From positions 1-16,984 of the forward strand of contig JACCUE010000320.1 of the NCBI GenBank assembly GCA_013812005.1: a DNA stretch of 16,984 nt. Direction: 5' to 3'. The notes beneath the pieces were generated by a model. It was not told where the DNA came from, did not search any database, and saw only the letters and a program-made list of their open reading frames with translations. Below are positions 6,086 to 13,614 of the stretch, piece after piece; the stretch's first letter is position 1; every line of letters starts with the position of its first letter. The translations under genes and the position numbers were made by a program. The DNA comes from Thermoleophilaceae bacterium. GTDB lineage: Bacteria > Actinomycetota > Thermoleophilia > Solirubrobacterales > Thermoleophilaceae.

Positions 6086-9000
6086 TCAGGCCGCGGCTCG
6101 GCGCGCGGTGCCGGGAAGCTGTTCCAGCTCCGCGAAGCACGCCCCGTTGGCGGCGACCCGGTAGGTCTCGCCCAGCAGCAGCGAGCGGCGACCCACCACG
6201 AGCAGCAGCTCATGGTCGCCCGGGTTGTTGCGGCAGATGTCGCGCAGCTCGTCGAGGAAGCTGTCGGGCACGCCGGGGTCGACGTCGATCGTGACCCGCT
6301 TGGCCACCGGCTCGACGGCTGCGAGGGCCTCTGCGGCCACGACCTCCTCGGGCGTCGGCTCGAAGGCCTCGACGTCCTGGGCGATGAACTTGATCTCGCC
6401 CGCCTCCTTGTGCTCCACGCGGCCACGTACGATCACGAGCTGGTCCACCTCGAGGATGTCGGCGTTGGCGGTGCTGTCGGCCTTGAAGACGAGCATCTCG
6501 ACGCTGTCGGTGAGGTCGTCGAGGGTGGCGAACATCATCGTGTCGCCCTTGCGCGTGCGGATCTTCTTGCACTCGGTGATCATCCCGCCGATCGTGACCC
6601 ATTCGTTGTCCTTCTTCTCGCTGAGATCGGCGAGCGTGCAGTGCACCCGGGCTCGCATCGCGGCACGCACCTCCTTGAGCGGGTGGCTCGAGAGGAACAG
6701 GCCGAGCGTCTCCCTCTCCCACTCGTTGAGCTGGGCGCGCTCGTCGGCAATCGCGGGCACGGGAAGGTCCGGAGCGCCGAAGGCTCCTCCGGGCGCCGCA
6801 CCCGCGGGCGCCGGCTCCTCGAGGTCGAAGATGGAGGCCTGGCCCAGCGCAGCATCCTGCTGGGTCTTCTGGCCGGAGCCCTGAGCCTGCTCGAGCACGG
6901 CCAGCATGCCCGCGCGGGTGGCTCCCGTCGAGTCAAGCGCACCGCACTTGATCAGCGCCTCGGTCGCCTTCTTGTTCACGCAGCGGCAGTCGACCCGTCG
7001 GCAGAAGTCCCAGATCGAGGAGAACGGGCCGCCTTCATCGCGGGCCGCGATGATCGCGTCGACCGCCGAAGAGCCCACGTTCTTCACGGCGTCGAGGCCA
7101 AAGCGCACGTTGTTGCCCGCGGTGACGAAGGTGTGCCCGCACTCGTTCACGTCGGGCGGCAGCACCTCGATCCCCATCTCCTCGCAGGAGGCGACGAAGA
7201 AGGGCACCTTGTCCTTGGTCGACATCACCGAGGAGATGAGCGCGGCCATGTACTCGGCCGGGTGGTTGGCCTTGAGCCACGCGGTTCGGTAGGCGATCAG
7301 CGCGTAGCACGCGGCGTGGGCGCGAGGGAACGAGTAGTCGGCGGCCGCCTCGTTGGTCGCCCACAGGTCCGCGATCATGCTCGGGCGGGTCCCGGTGGCG
7401 GCGGCGCCCTCGAAGAAGCGGTCACGCAGGCCGGCCATGGCCTCGCGGTTCTTCTTGCCGATCGCCGCTCGCAGGTCGTCGGCCTCAGCGCCCGTGAAGC
7501 CGGCGATCGTCTTCGCGATCTGCATCAGCTGCTCCTGGTAGAGCAGCACCCCGTAGGTCTTCTCGGTGATCGGCCGGAGCCGTTCGTCGAGGTACTCGAT
7601 CGCCTCAGGATTGCGCTTGTTGCGTGCGTATGTGTCGATGTAGGCCATCGCACCAGGGCGGTAGAGCGCATTGAGCGCGACGAGGTCCTCGAACTCGTTG
7701 GGGCGCACCTTGCGCAGGGTCTCGCGCATGCCCTCGGACTCGAACTGGAAAACGCCGATCGAGTCCCCGCGAGCCATCATCTCGTACGTCTTCGGATCGT
7801 CCAGGGGTAGCGCCGACATGTCGATGCGCTCCCCGGTGGAGCGCTCGAGGATGTCCAGGCAGTCCTCGATCACGTCGAGGTTGCGCAGGCCCAGGAAGTC
7901 CATCTTGAGCAGGCCGATCTCCTCGATCGGCTTCATCGAGTACTGGGTGACCGTGCGGTAGGCGCGCTGCCCGTCGACCGAGGCGCCGCGGTCCTCGGCC
8001 AGCTGGAGCGGGACGATGTCGGTCAGTGGCCGGTCGGCGATCACTACCGCGGCGGCGTGGATCGACGCGTTGCGCACGATCCCCTCGAGGCCCCGGGCTG
8101 TGTCGATGACCTGGCGTGCGTCGGGCTCGGATTCGTAGGCGCGCTTGAGCTCAGGCTCCTCCTTGAGGTACGCCTCGAAGGACTTGGAACGGCCCATCAC
8201 CGGTTCGGGGATCAGCTTGGCCAGCCGGTCGCCGGTGCCGTAGTCGAGGCCGAGCACGCGCGCGGCGTCACGTGTGGCCGCGCGGGGAAGCATCTTGCCG
8301 AAGGTCACGATCTGGGCCACCGACTCGCTGCCGTACTTGCCCGCCACGTAGCGCATGACGCGGTCGCGCCCGCGCACCGAGAAGTCGATGTCGATGTCCG
8401 GCATCGACACGCGCTCGAGGTGGAGGAAGCGCTCGAACAGCAGTCCGTAGGCGATCGGGTCGACCTCGGTGATGTTGAGGCAGTAGGAGACGATCGAGCC
8501 CGCCGCCGATCCGCGCCCCGGGCCGACCGCGATGCCGTTGTCCTTGGCGTACTTGACGAAGTCCCACACGATCAGGAAGTAGGCGTCGTAGCCCATCCGC
8601 CCGATCACCTCGAGCTCCATGTCCAGGCGCTCGAGCGCCTCGGCCGGCGCCGGGGCCCCGTAGCGGCGCTGCATCCCTTCGGTGGCGAGGCGCCGCAGGT
8701 ACTCGCCCTCCGATTCGCCTTCCGGCGTCTCGTAGGTGGGGATGAGCGTCTTGTTCAGCTCGAGCTCCACCTCACACCGCTCGGCGATCTCCAGCGACGT
8801 GGGCACCGCCTCGGGCCACTGGGCGAAAGAGGCCGCCATCTCCTCTGAGTCCTTGAGGTAGAACTCGTTGGTATCGAAGCTGAGCTTGGGCTCTTTGATC
8901 GTGCTCTTGGTCTGGACGCACAGCAGCGCGGAGTGGTTGTGGTAGTCGTCGCGGCCCAGGTAGTGGACGTCGGCGGTGCCCACCACGGGCCGGCCGACCT

Positions 9001-9577
9001 CGCGGGCGATGCGCACGATGCCCTCGTTGGCCTTGTCCTGGGGTGCCAGGCCGTTCTTCTGGACCTCGAAGTAGACGTTGTCGGAGCCGAAGACCTGCAG
9101 CAGCTCGTCGGCGTGGGCACGGGCCTCGGCCGGGTTGTCGGCCACCAGGCGCTGGCAGAGCCGCGAGGCCAGGCAGCCCGTGAGCGCGATCACCCCTGCC
9201 GAGTGGCGCGAGAGCAGCTCCATGTCCACGTTGGCCTTGCCCCGCTTGTAGCCCTCGAGGAAGCCGGCGCTGGTGAGCTTGACGAGGTTGCGAAAGCCCT
9301 CGTCGCTGCCGGCCAGCAGCGTCAGGTGGTTGCGTTCGTAGCGCACGGCCTCCGTGCGGCGGTCGTCGACGTAGTAGGCCTCGAAGCCCATGATCGGCTT
9401 GATCCCGTGCTTCTTGCACGCCTTGTAGTGCTCGACGGCGCCGTTCATCACCCCGTGGTCGGTGAGGCCCAGTGCAGGCTGCCCGTAGGAGGCGGCGCGC
9501 TCGGCGAGCGAGTCGATCTTGCAGGCGCCGTCGAGCAGGGAGTACTCGGAATGGACGTGGAGATGGGCGGCGCTCAC
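6086..9577 (-). CDS. dnaE: DNA polymerase III alpha subunit
   Basis: The 1163-residue replicative polymerase. The N-terminal PHP domain (about 4-280) keeps all nine metal-ligand positions: His7 and His9 (HLHVHSEYS), Asp16, His41 (LTDHG), Glu66, His84, Cys135 (LTGCLAS), and Asp203 with His205 (TADVHYLG). It should therefore be an active proofreading exonuclease, as shown for mycobacterial DnaE1. The palm follows, with GPGRGSAAGSIVSYCLNITE and the catalytic PDIDIDF near residues 388-396, then YQEQLM and FTGAEADDLR in the fingers. A C-terminal OB fold (IGGMITECKKIRTRKGDTM) precedes the end. The GTG start at 9575-9577 is the only start that puts HLHVHSEYSLLDG at the N-terminus; the open frame continues upstream with non-family sequence. 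A TATATT box lies 9 bases before it. The 94-base gap from gdh holds its own promoter. Confidence 0.97.
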   Translation of the reverse strand: MSAAHLHVHSEYSLLDGACKIDSLAERAASYGQPALGLTDHGVMNGAVEHYKACKKHGIKPIMGFEAYYVDDRRTEAVRYERNHLTLLAGSDEGFRNLVKLTSAGFLEGYKRGKANVDMELLSRHSAGVIALTGCLASRLCQRLVADNPAEARAHADELLQVFGSDNVYFEVQKNGLAPQDKANEGIVRIAREVGRPVVGTADVHYLGRDDYHNHSALLCVQTKSTIKEPKLSFDTNEFYLKDSEEMAASFAQWPEAVPTSLEIAERCEVELELNKTLIPTYETPEGESEGEYLRRLATEGMQRRYGAPAPAEALERLDMELEVIGRMGYDAYFLIVWDFVKYAKDNGIAVGPGRGSAAGSIVSYCLNITEVDPIAYGLLFERFLHLERVSMPDIDIDFSVRGRDRVMRYVAGKYGSESVAQIVTFGKMLPRAATRDAARVLGLDYGTGDRLAKLIPEPVMGRSKSFEAYLKEEPELKRAYESEPDARQVIDTARGLEGIVRNASIHAAAVVIADRPLTDIVPLQLAEDRGASVDGQRAYRTVTQYSMKPIEEIGLLKMDFLGLRNLDVIEDCLDILERSTGERIDMSALPLDDPKTYEMMARGDSIGVFQFESEGMRETLRKVRPNEFEDLVALNALYRPGAMAYIDTYARNKRNPEAIEYLDERLRPITEKTYGVLLYQEQLMQIAKTIAGFTGAEADDLRAAIGKKNREAMAGLRDRFFEGAAATGTRPSMIADLWATNEAAADYSFPRAHAACYALIAYRTAWLKANHPAEYMAALISSVMSTKDKVPFFVASCEEMGIEVLPPDVNECGHTFVTAGNNVRFGLDAVKNVGSSAVDAIIAARDEGGPFSSIWDFCRRVDCRCVNKKATEALIKCGALDSTGATRAGMLAVLEQAQGSGQKTQQDAALGQASIFDLEEPAPAGAAPGGAFGAPDLPVPAIADERAQLNEWERETLGLFLSSHPLKEVRAAMRARVHCTLADLSEKKDNEWVTIGGMITECKKIRTRKGDTMMFATLDDLTDSVEMLVFKADSTANADILEVDQLVIVRGRVEHKEAGEIKFIAQDVEAFEPTPEEVVAAEALAAVEPVAKRVTIDVDPGVPDSFLDELRDICRNNPGDHELLLVVGRRSLLLGETYRVAANGACFAELEQLPGTARRAAA

Positions 9578-9586
9578 GAGAGGGCG

Positions 9587-9592
9587 AATATA
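9587..9592 (-). promoter_or_regulatory. -10 box of dnaE
   Basis: TATATT on the minus strand is the best -10 match in the window and lies 9 bases before the dnaE GTG. A weak -35 (TTTGGG, 9609-9614) is 16 bases upstream. The transcript would start within about 2-3 bases of the start codon. Confidence 0.55.
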
Positions 9593-9615
9593 GGGGCGCG
9601 ACCCGACGCCCAAAC

Positions 9616-9640
9616 GGAGCGGACCAAGACTGCCCGCTCC
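9616..9640. terminator. Hairpin between gdh and dnaE
   Basis: GGAGCGG (9616-9622) and CCGCTCC (9634-9640) form a perfect 7-bp stem with an 11-base loop. Read on the minus strand it follows the gdh stop by about 30 bases and is followed by GTTTGGG. It is a plausible gdh terminator placed directly upstream of the dnaE promoter, though the T-run is short. Confidence 0.4.
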
Positions 9641-9671
9641 TTCCGGCGGTTGCGCAGGGGCCCGCGCGTCG

Positions 9672-10997
9672 CTATGGGTAGATCGTGCGCAGGCGCGACG
9701 CCTCCGCGACCCGCTCGATCGCCACCGACTGCGCCGCAGTGCGCCAATCCACCCCGTGGCGGGCGCGCGCCTCGACCACCCTCGCGAGCGCTTCCTGGAG
9801 CTGCAACCGCAGGCGGGCCACGATCTCCTCACCGTTCCAGGAGTACTTCTGCTGGTCCTGGACCCATTCGAAATAGCTGACCGTGACTCCGCCGGCGTTG
9901 GCCAGCACGTCGGGCACGACATCGATCCCGCGCCGGGCGAGTACCAAGTCAGCCTCGGGAGTGGTGGGCCCGTTGGCGGCCTCCACCACCAGCTCGCAGT
10001 CGATCGCTTCGACGTTCTCAGCCGTGATCTGGTGCTCGACCGCGGCCGGGACGAGCACGTCGCAGGAGGCCTCGAGAACGGCGGTGCGGTCCACGTGCTC
10101 GCCCCGGGGGAAGCCGCGCAGGAAGTCGTGCTCGGCCACCCAGGTGAAGACCGCGTCCACGTCGAGCCCGTCCGGGTCCACCACGCCGCCGCTCACGTCG
10201 GAGACGCCCACGATGCGCGCGCCGCGGGCCGCGAGCTCGCGCACCACCACTGCGCCGACGTTGCCGAGCCCCTGCACGACCACGCGCAGTCCCTCGACCG
10301 GCCGGCGCAGTGAGCGCAGCACATCCTCGAGCACGAAGACGACACCGAGGCCGGTGGCGACGTCGCGGCCCTCGGTGCCGCCCAGCACGAGCGGCTTGCC
10401 GGTCACGATCTCGGGCACGGGGTGGCCCACCTGCTGGGAGTAGGTGTCCATGAACCACGCCATCTCGCGCTCGCCCGTGGCCATGTCGGGAGCCGGAATG
10501 TCGCTGTCGGGGCCGATGATCGGAAAGATCTCCGAGGCGTATCGGCGGGTGAGCCGCTCCAGCTCGGCGACCGAGAGTCGGTTGGGATCGCAGCGAACGC
10601 CGCCCTTCGCACCACCGAATGGCAGGCCCAGGAGGGAGCACTTGAGGGTCATCCACATCGCCAGCGCCGCGCACTCGCCCATCGAGACACCGGGCCCGTA
10701 GCGCACGCCGCCCTTCATCGGACCCATGGTGAGCGTGTGCTGGACCCGATAGCCGGTGAAGATCTCGACCTCCCCGGAGTCGCGGCGCACCGGGAAGTTG
10801 ACCACCAGGGCCCGGCGCGGCTCCAGCAGGCGCGCCCGAACCTCGGGCTCGAGCCCGAGCAGGTCCGCGGCGCGAGTGAACTGGTCGACGGCCACCCGGT
10901 AGAGCTCCGATCGCCACTCCGACCCCGGCCCCACCATGTAGGGCTCCGAGGCCATGACGTCCGCCCAGCCACCGTCCCCCCTCCGCTCCGTCTTCAT
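9672..10997 (-). CDS. gdhA: Glutamate dehydrogenase (Glu/Leu/Phe/Val dehydrogenase family)
   Basis: A 441-residue enzyme interconverting glutamate with 2-oxoglutarate and ammonium, linking nitrogen and carbon metabolism. The N-terminal half has the substrate site: TMGPMKGGVRYGPGVS (Lys95), LKCSLLGLPFGGAKGGV (catalytic Lys131) and PAPDMATGEREMAWFMDTYS. The C-terminal half is a Rossmann domain with VVVQGLGNVGAVV, ending with NAGGVTVSYFEWVQ. The length and motifs fit the hexameric catabolic or archaeal-like GDH group; NAD or NADP preference cannot be told. ATG 10997 is 6 bases after the -10 of a clear promoter; an in-frame ATG at 10955 is a less likely start. It is divergent from a duplicated membrane protein. 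The call of glutamate rather than another amino acid is from overall motif match. Confidence 0.92.
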   Translation of the reverse strand: MKTERRGDGGWADVMASEPYMVGPGSEWRSELYRVAVDQFTRAADLLGLEPEVRARLLEPRRALVVNFPVRRDSGEVEIFTGYRVQHTLTMGPMKGGVRYGPGVSMGECAALAMWMTLKCSLLGLPFGGAKGGVRCDPNRLSVAELERLTRRYASEIFPIIGPDSDIPAPDMATGEREMAWFMDTYSQQVGHPVPEIVTGKPLVLGGTEGRDVATGLGVVFVLEDVLRSLRRPVEGLRVVVQGLGNVGAVVVRELAARGARIVGVSDVSGGVVDPDGLDVDAVFTWVAEHDFLRGFPRGEHVDRTAVLEASCDVLVPAAVEHQITAENVEAIDCELVVEAANGPTTPEADLVLARRGIDVVPDVLANAGGVTVSYFEWVQDQQKYSWNGEEIVARLRLQLQEALARVVEARARHGVDWRTAAQSVAIERVAEASRLRTIYP

Positions 10998-11003
10998 CGG
11001 GAC

Positions 11004-11031
11004 AGGGTAAGCCCGCCGGCTCCCAGGTCAA
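11004..11031 (-). promoter_or_regulatory. gdh promoter: TTGACC-N16-TACCCT, 6 bases before ATG
   Basis: On the minus strand a near-consensus -35 (TTGACC, 11026-11031) is followed by a 16-base spacer and TACCCT (11004-11009). The ATG comes 6 bases later, so transcription should begin at the start codon itself. This is the most complete promoter in the window and the best support for leaderless transcription here. Confidence 0.7.
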
Positions 11032-11098
11032 CCTGGCCGGCGACCTCGCGAGGGTTGGGAAATACATCGCCCGGTGATCCAGCGGCGCCCCGGACAGG

Positions 11099-11104
11099 TA
11101 TAAG
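11099..11104 (+). promoter_or_regulatory. -10 box of the duplicated membrane protein gene
   Basis: TATAAG lies 6 bases before GTG 11111 and 9 bases before ATG 11114, with no Shine-Dalgarno sequence. It fits the same leaderless pattern. The -35 region is not recognisable. Confidence 0.5.
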
Positions 11105-11110
11105 GTGCAC

Positions 11111-11527
11111 GTGATGCGCGACGGACCGATCCCGCTGCTCGCCCACGGCGTGGTCGAGTACCTGGCGGCCGCCGCGCTGATCGTGGCGCCCTTCCTGCTC
11201 AGCTTCGACAGCGGTGCGGCCACCGCGCTGTCGATCGTCGTCGGCGTGGTGATCCTGGCGATCGCCGCCGCCACCGAGGGACCCACGAGCCTGGTCAATC
11301 AGATCCCGCTGTCGGCCCACGTGGCGCTCGACTACGTGCTGGTGGTGGTGCTGATCGCTCTCCCGTTCCTCGCCGGCTTCTCGGGTGAGACCGCACCCAC
11401 CGTGATGTTCATCGTGCTCGGGATCGCCCACCTGCTGATCACGATCGGCACCCGCTTTCGCACCGATGCCGCGGCCGCGCCGCGCGCCAAGACGGCGCCG
11501 CAGGCCGAGCGGTCTCCCCGCGCCTGA
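11111..11527 (+). CDS. Four-helix membrane protein built from two repeats (SPW-repeat-like)
   Basis: A 138-residue membrane protein with four hydrophobic helices and a polar, Ala/Pro/Arg-rich tail. It is a clear internal duplication. Unit one begins AHGVVEYLAAAALIVAPFLL and continues with a second helix LSIVVGVVILAIAAA. Unit two begins AHVALDYVLVVVLIALPFLA and continues with VMFIVLGIAHLLITIG. The pattern H-x3-(E/D)Y...P-F-L, glycine-containing second helix, resembles SPW-repeat and related small actinobacterial membrane proteins, though the S-P-W triplet itself is absent. Function is unknown. The start may be GTG 11111, ATG 11114 or GTG 11105; the first two fit the TATAAG box spacing. It is divergent from gdh and convergent with the 57-residue membrane protein gene. 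Confidence 0.8.
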   Translation: MMRDGPIPLLAHGVVEYLAAAALIVAPFLLSFDSGAATALSIVVGVVILAIAAATEGPTSLVNQIPLSAHVALDYVLVVVLIALPFLAGFSGETAPTVMFIVLGIAHLLITIGTRFRTDAAAAPRAKTAPQAERSPRA

Positions 11528-11563
11528 TCGGCCCGGGCGCGGTCTCCCTTAGTGCTCCCCGGC

Positions 11564-11737
11564 TCAATTACCGTCGCCGGAGTCTGCGCGCGCGGCCAGC
11601 ACGCCGCCGACCAGGACCAGGGCGATCACGCCCACCGCGCCGATCTTCGTGCGGTTCTGGGTCATCTTGCGCTTGGCCACGCGCGACCCGATCTGCCAGA
11701 CGATCCATCCGAGAATGCTGTACCTGCGTGAGGTCAT
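11564..11737 (-). CDS. Small single-span membrane protein, 57 residues
   Basis: A short gene with a strong Shine-Dalgarno sequence (AAGGAGG at 11742-11748, 4 bases before ATG). The protein begins MTSRRYSILGWIVWQIGSR, continues with a basic stretch (VAKRKMTQNRTKIG) and then one transmembrane helix (AVGVIALVLVGGVLAA), ending in a short acidic tail. The basic stretch before the helix suggests an N-in orientation. I recognise no family. It is 87 bases downstream of argG on the same strand and is probably read from that transcript, which agrees with its use of a Shine-Dalgarno sequence where first genes here lack one. It converges on the duplicated membrane protein gene with 36 bases between stops. 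Confidence 0.75.
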   Translation of the reverse strand: MTSRRYSILGWIVWQIGSRVAKRKMTQNRTKIGAVGVIALVLVGGVLAARADSGDGN

Positions 11738-11824
11738 GAGCCCTCCTTACCCGTGCCGAACGCGATCAAGCGCCGGAATCAGTCGCCGTGGCTCTCTGAG
11801 ATCACCTGCGGCCCACGCGTAGGA

Positions 11825-13105
11825 TCATGGCTCCTTCTTTTCCCGGCGCCGGCGGATTCCATGCGCCATTCGCGACTGGAGGCTCCAGAGCTCGATGAAG
11901 CCCGGGCTGGCCTGCTGGGAGAACAGCCCGCCGGATTGGCTGAAGCCCGCCAGCTCCTCGTCATATAGGGCGTTTGGCGAGCTGCGCGCCACGGCCATGG
12001 CGCGGCCCTTGAAGAGGCGGATCACGATCTCGCCCGACACCTGCTCGTTCACGCTGTCCATGTAGGCGTCCAGGTTCTCGCGCAGCGGCTCGTACCAGAG
12101 CCCGGCGTAGACCAGAAAGGCCCACTGCTCGTCGAGGCTGCGCTTGAAGCGGTTCTGGTGGATGGTGCCCACGAGCTTCTCCAGCTCTCGGTGTGCGGTG
12201 AGGATGATCTCCGCGGCGGGGACCTCGTACAGGTCGCGAACCTTGAGGCCGACGATGCGATCCTCGATGTGGTCCACGATCCCCACGCCGTGGCGGCAGC
12301 CCGCCTCGGCGGCGCGCTCGATCAGCTCGACCAGGCCCATCGACTCGCCGTCGAGGGCCACCGGCACGCCGTGCTCGAACCCCACGCGCAGGTCCTGGGG
12401 TGAGTCGGGAGCGTCGCGGGGGTCGGCCACCAGCTCGAACACGTCGTCGCGCGGGGGCTCGCCGAGGTCCTCGATCGGACCGCCCTCGGACGACCGCCCC
12501 CAGATGTTGTCGTCGATGGAGTACGGCGGGGCCTCGGTGCCCCCCTTGACGGGAATGCCGTGGCGGCGGGCATACTCGATCTCCTCCTCGCGGCCCATTT
12601 GCCAGCCGCGCACGGGGGCGATGATCTTCATCGAGGGGTCGAGCGCGATCACCGTGGACTCTATCCTCACCTGGTCGTTGCCCTTGCCGGTGCACCCGTG
12701 GGCGATGGTGTCGCAGCTCGCCTCGCGTGCCTTCTGGACCGCCAGCTTGGCGATCAGGGGGCGGCCGAGAGCGGTGAAGAGCGGGTACCCACCCCCGTAC
12801 ATCCCGTTGGCCTTGATCGCCGGCTTGAGGTACTCATGAGCGAACTCCTCACGCGCGTCGACCACGTAGCACTCGAGCGCTCCCAGGTCCATGGCCTTGC
12901 CGCGGACCACGTCGAAGTCCTCGCCGGGCTGGCCGAGGTTCACGGTGAGCGCTACCACCTCGGCCCCGTACTCGTCCTGGATCCACTTGAGCATCACGCT
13001 CGTGTCCAGGCCGCCCGAGTAGAGCAGTAGCACGCGACCCACCTCGTCGGGATCGGCCTCATACGAGGCGGTGCGGGCGATCGTGTGGCGGCCTGGCTCG
13101 GGCAT
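11825..13105 (-). CDS. argG: Argininosuccinate synthase
   Basis: A 426-residue enzyme joining citrulline and aspartate with ATP to make argininosuccinate, the penultimate step of arginine synthesis. The N-terminal PP-loop LLLYSGGLDTSVMLKW (about 26-41) binds ATP. Family blocks include IAHGCTGKGNDQVR, YSIDDNIWGRSSEGGPIED and GIVDHIEDRIVGLKVRD. The length is within the family range. ATG 13105 is chosen because it follows a TAGGTT box by 8 bases; an in-frame TTG at 13123 would add six residues. No other arg gene is adjacent, so it is not in an arginine operon here. Upstream lies an unusual triple TCAGCG palindrome (13145-13164) that may be an operator. The 57-residue membrane protein gene follows on the same strand. 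Confidence 0.97.
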   Translation of the reverse strand: MPEPGRHTIARTASYEADPDEVGRVLLLYSGGLDTSVMLKWIQDEYGAEVVALTVNLGQPGEDFDVVRGKAMDLGALECYVVDAREEFAHEYLKPAIKANGMYGGGYPLFTALGRPLIAKLAVQKAREASCDTIAHGCTGKGNDQVRIESTVIALDPSMKIIAPVRGWQMGREEEIEYARRHGIPVKGGTEAPPYSIDDNIWGRSSEGGPIEDLGEPPRDDVFELVADPRDAPDSPQDLRVGFEHGVPVALDGESMGLVELIERAAEAGCRHGVGIVDHIEDRIVGLKVRDLYEVPAAEIILTAHRELEKLVGTIHQNRFKRSLDEQWAFLVYAGLWYEPLRENLDAYMDSVNEQVSGEIVIRLFKGRAMAVARSSPNALYDEELAGFSQSGGLFSQQASPGFIELWSLQSRMAHGIRRRREKKEP

Positions 13106-13113
13106 GGCCGGGC

Positions 13114-13119
13114 AACCTA
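13114..13119 (-). promoter_or_regulatory. -10 box of argG
   Basis: TAGGTT on the minus strand lies 8 bases before ATG 13105 with no Shine-Dalgarno sequence between. The same hexamer precedes the VanZ-like gene. A -35 match is not evident, which could mean activator dependence. Confidence 0.45.
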
Positions 13120-13144
13120 GCAAGGGCTCGTGGACGTGTTGGGG

Positions 13145-13164
13145 TCAGCGTCGCTGATCAGCGA
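13145..13164. promoter_or_regulatory. Palindromic element upstream of argG
   Basis: TCAGCG-T-CGCTGA-TCAGCG-A: three alternating copies of one 6-mer, including the perfect 14-bp palindrome TCGCTGATCAGCGA (13151-13164). It lies about 26-45 bases upstream of the argG -10 box and just after the toxin stop. It does not resemble the AT-rich ARG box of ArgR. It may be an operator for argG or a terminator hairpin for the toxin operon; the lack of a U-tract favours the first. Confidence 0.45.
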
Positions 13165-13176
13165 GTGGCAGGCGCA

Positions 13177-13614
13177 TCACTCCGGGATCAACGCGAATCC
13201 GCACGCCGCCGCCGCGTCCCTCAGATCGCGGTCGAAGCACGCAAGCGAATCGCAGTCCTCGTCTGCTTGGCGCACGGCAATCGCGCTTGCGAGCTGCACC
13301 GCGTCGTAGGCGCGCAGTCCGTAGGCGGCGGCGCGGGCTGCCGCGTCTTCGAGGACCGCCATGGCCACCGCGAGGACCGCAAAGCGCGGCGGCTCTTCCT
13401 CCGTCCCGAAGAAGTCGGCCTCGAACTCCTGCACCAGCGTGCTCGCGTCCGCAGGCTCGAGCTGTCCCATCCGTACCTTGCCCCAGAGCGCGGCCGGCAC
13501 CTCCACGCGCGCAAGCGCGGAGGCGGCGATCACGTCCAGTTTCCGCACCGCCTCGTGCCCGTCCTCGTCCGCGTAGAGCTTGACGAGAGCCGAGGAGTCA
13601 GCGAAGGCGCTCAG
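13177..13614 (-). CDS. vapC: PIN-domain toxin (VapC type), apparent CTG start
   Basis: A 145-residue PIN-domain ribonuclease, the toxin of a type II pair. The four acidic catalytic residues are present: Asp6 (AFADSSALVKLYADE), Glu38 (ALARVEVPAALW), Asp104 (GLRAYDAVQLASAIA) and Asp128 (LACFDRDL). The only in-frame codon that includes Asp6 and could be a start is CTG at 13614; an in-frame TGA lies 12 bases upstream. GGTGAGGG sits 6 bases before this CTG, and CTGA overlaps the antitoxin stop, as ATGA does in coupled genes. The next conventional start, GTG 13548, would delete the first catalytic aspartate. Either a true CTG start keeps toxin synthesis low, or an A-to-C change or sequencing error hit an ATG. 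Family assignment is firm; the start is less certain. Confidence 0.85.
   Translation of the reverse strand: MSAFADSSALVKLYADEDGHEAVRKLDVIAASALARVEVPAALWGKVRMGQLEPADASTLVQEFEADFFGTEEEPPRFAVLAVAMAVLEDAAARAAAYGLRAYDAVQLASAIAVRQADEDCDSLACFDRDLRDAAAACGFALIPE

Noticed and set aside
6212..7810. A 532-codon open frame antisense to dnaE
   Set aside because: Its translation is rich in His, Arg, Leu and Val as expected for the reverse of GC-rich coding sequence, has no family motif, and lies entirely opposite an unmistakable dnaE.
9578..9922. Upstream extension of the dnaE frame
   Set aside because: The extension overlaps the gdh gene out of frame, crosses a terminator-like hairpin and a TATATT box, and is Arg/Ser/Trp-rich with no PHP-domain sequence.
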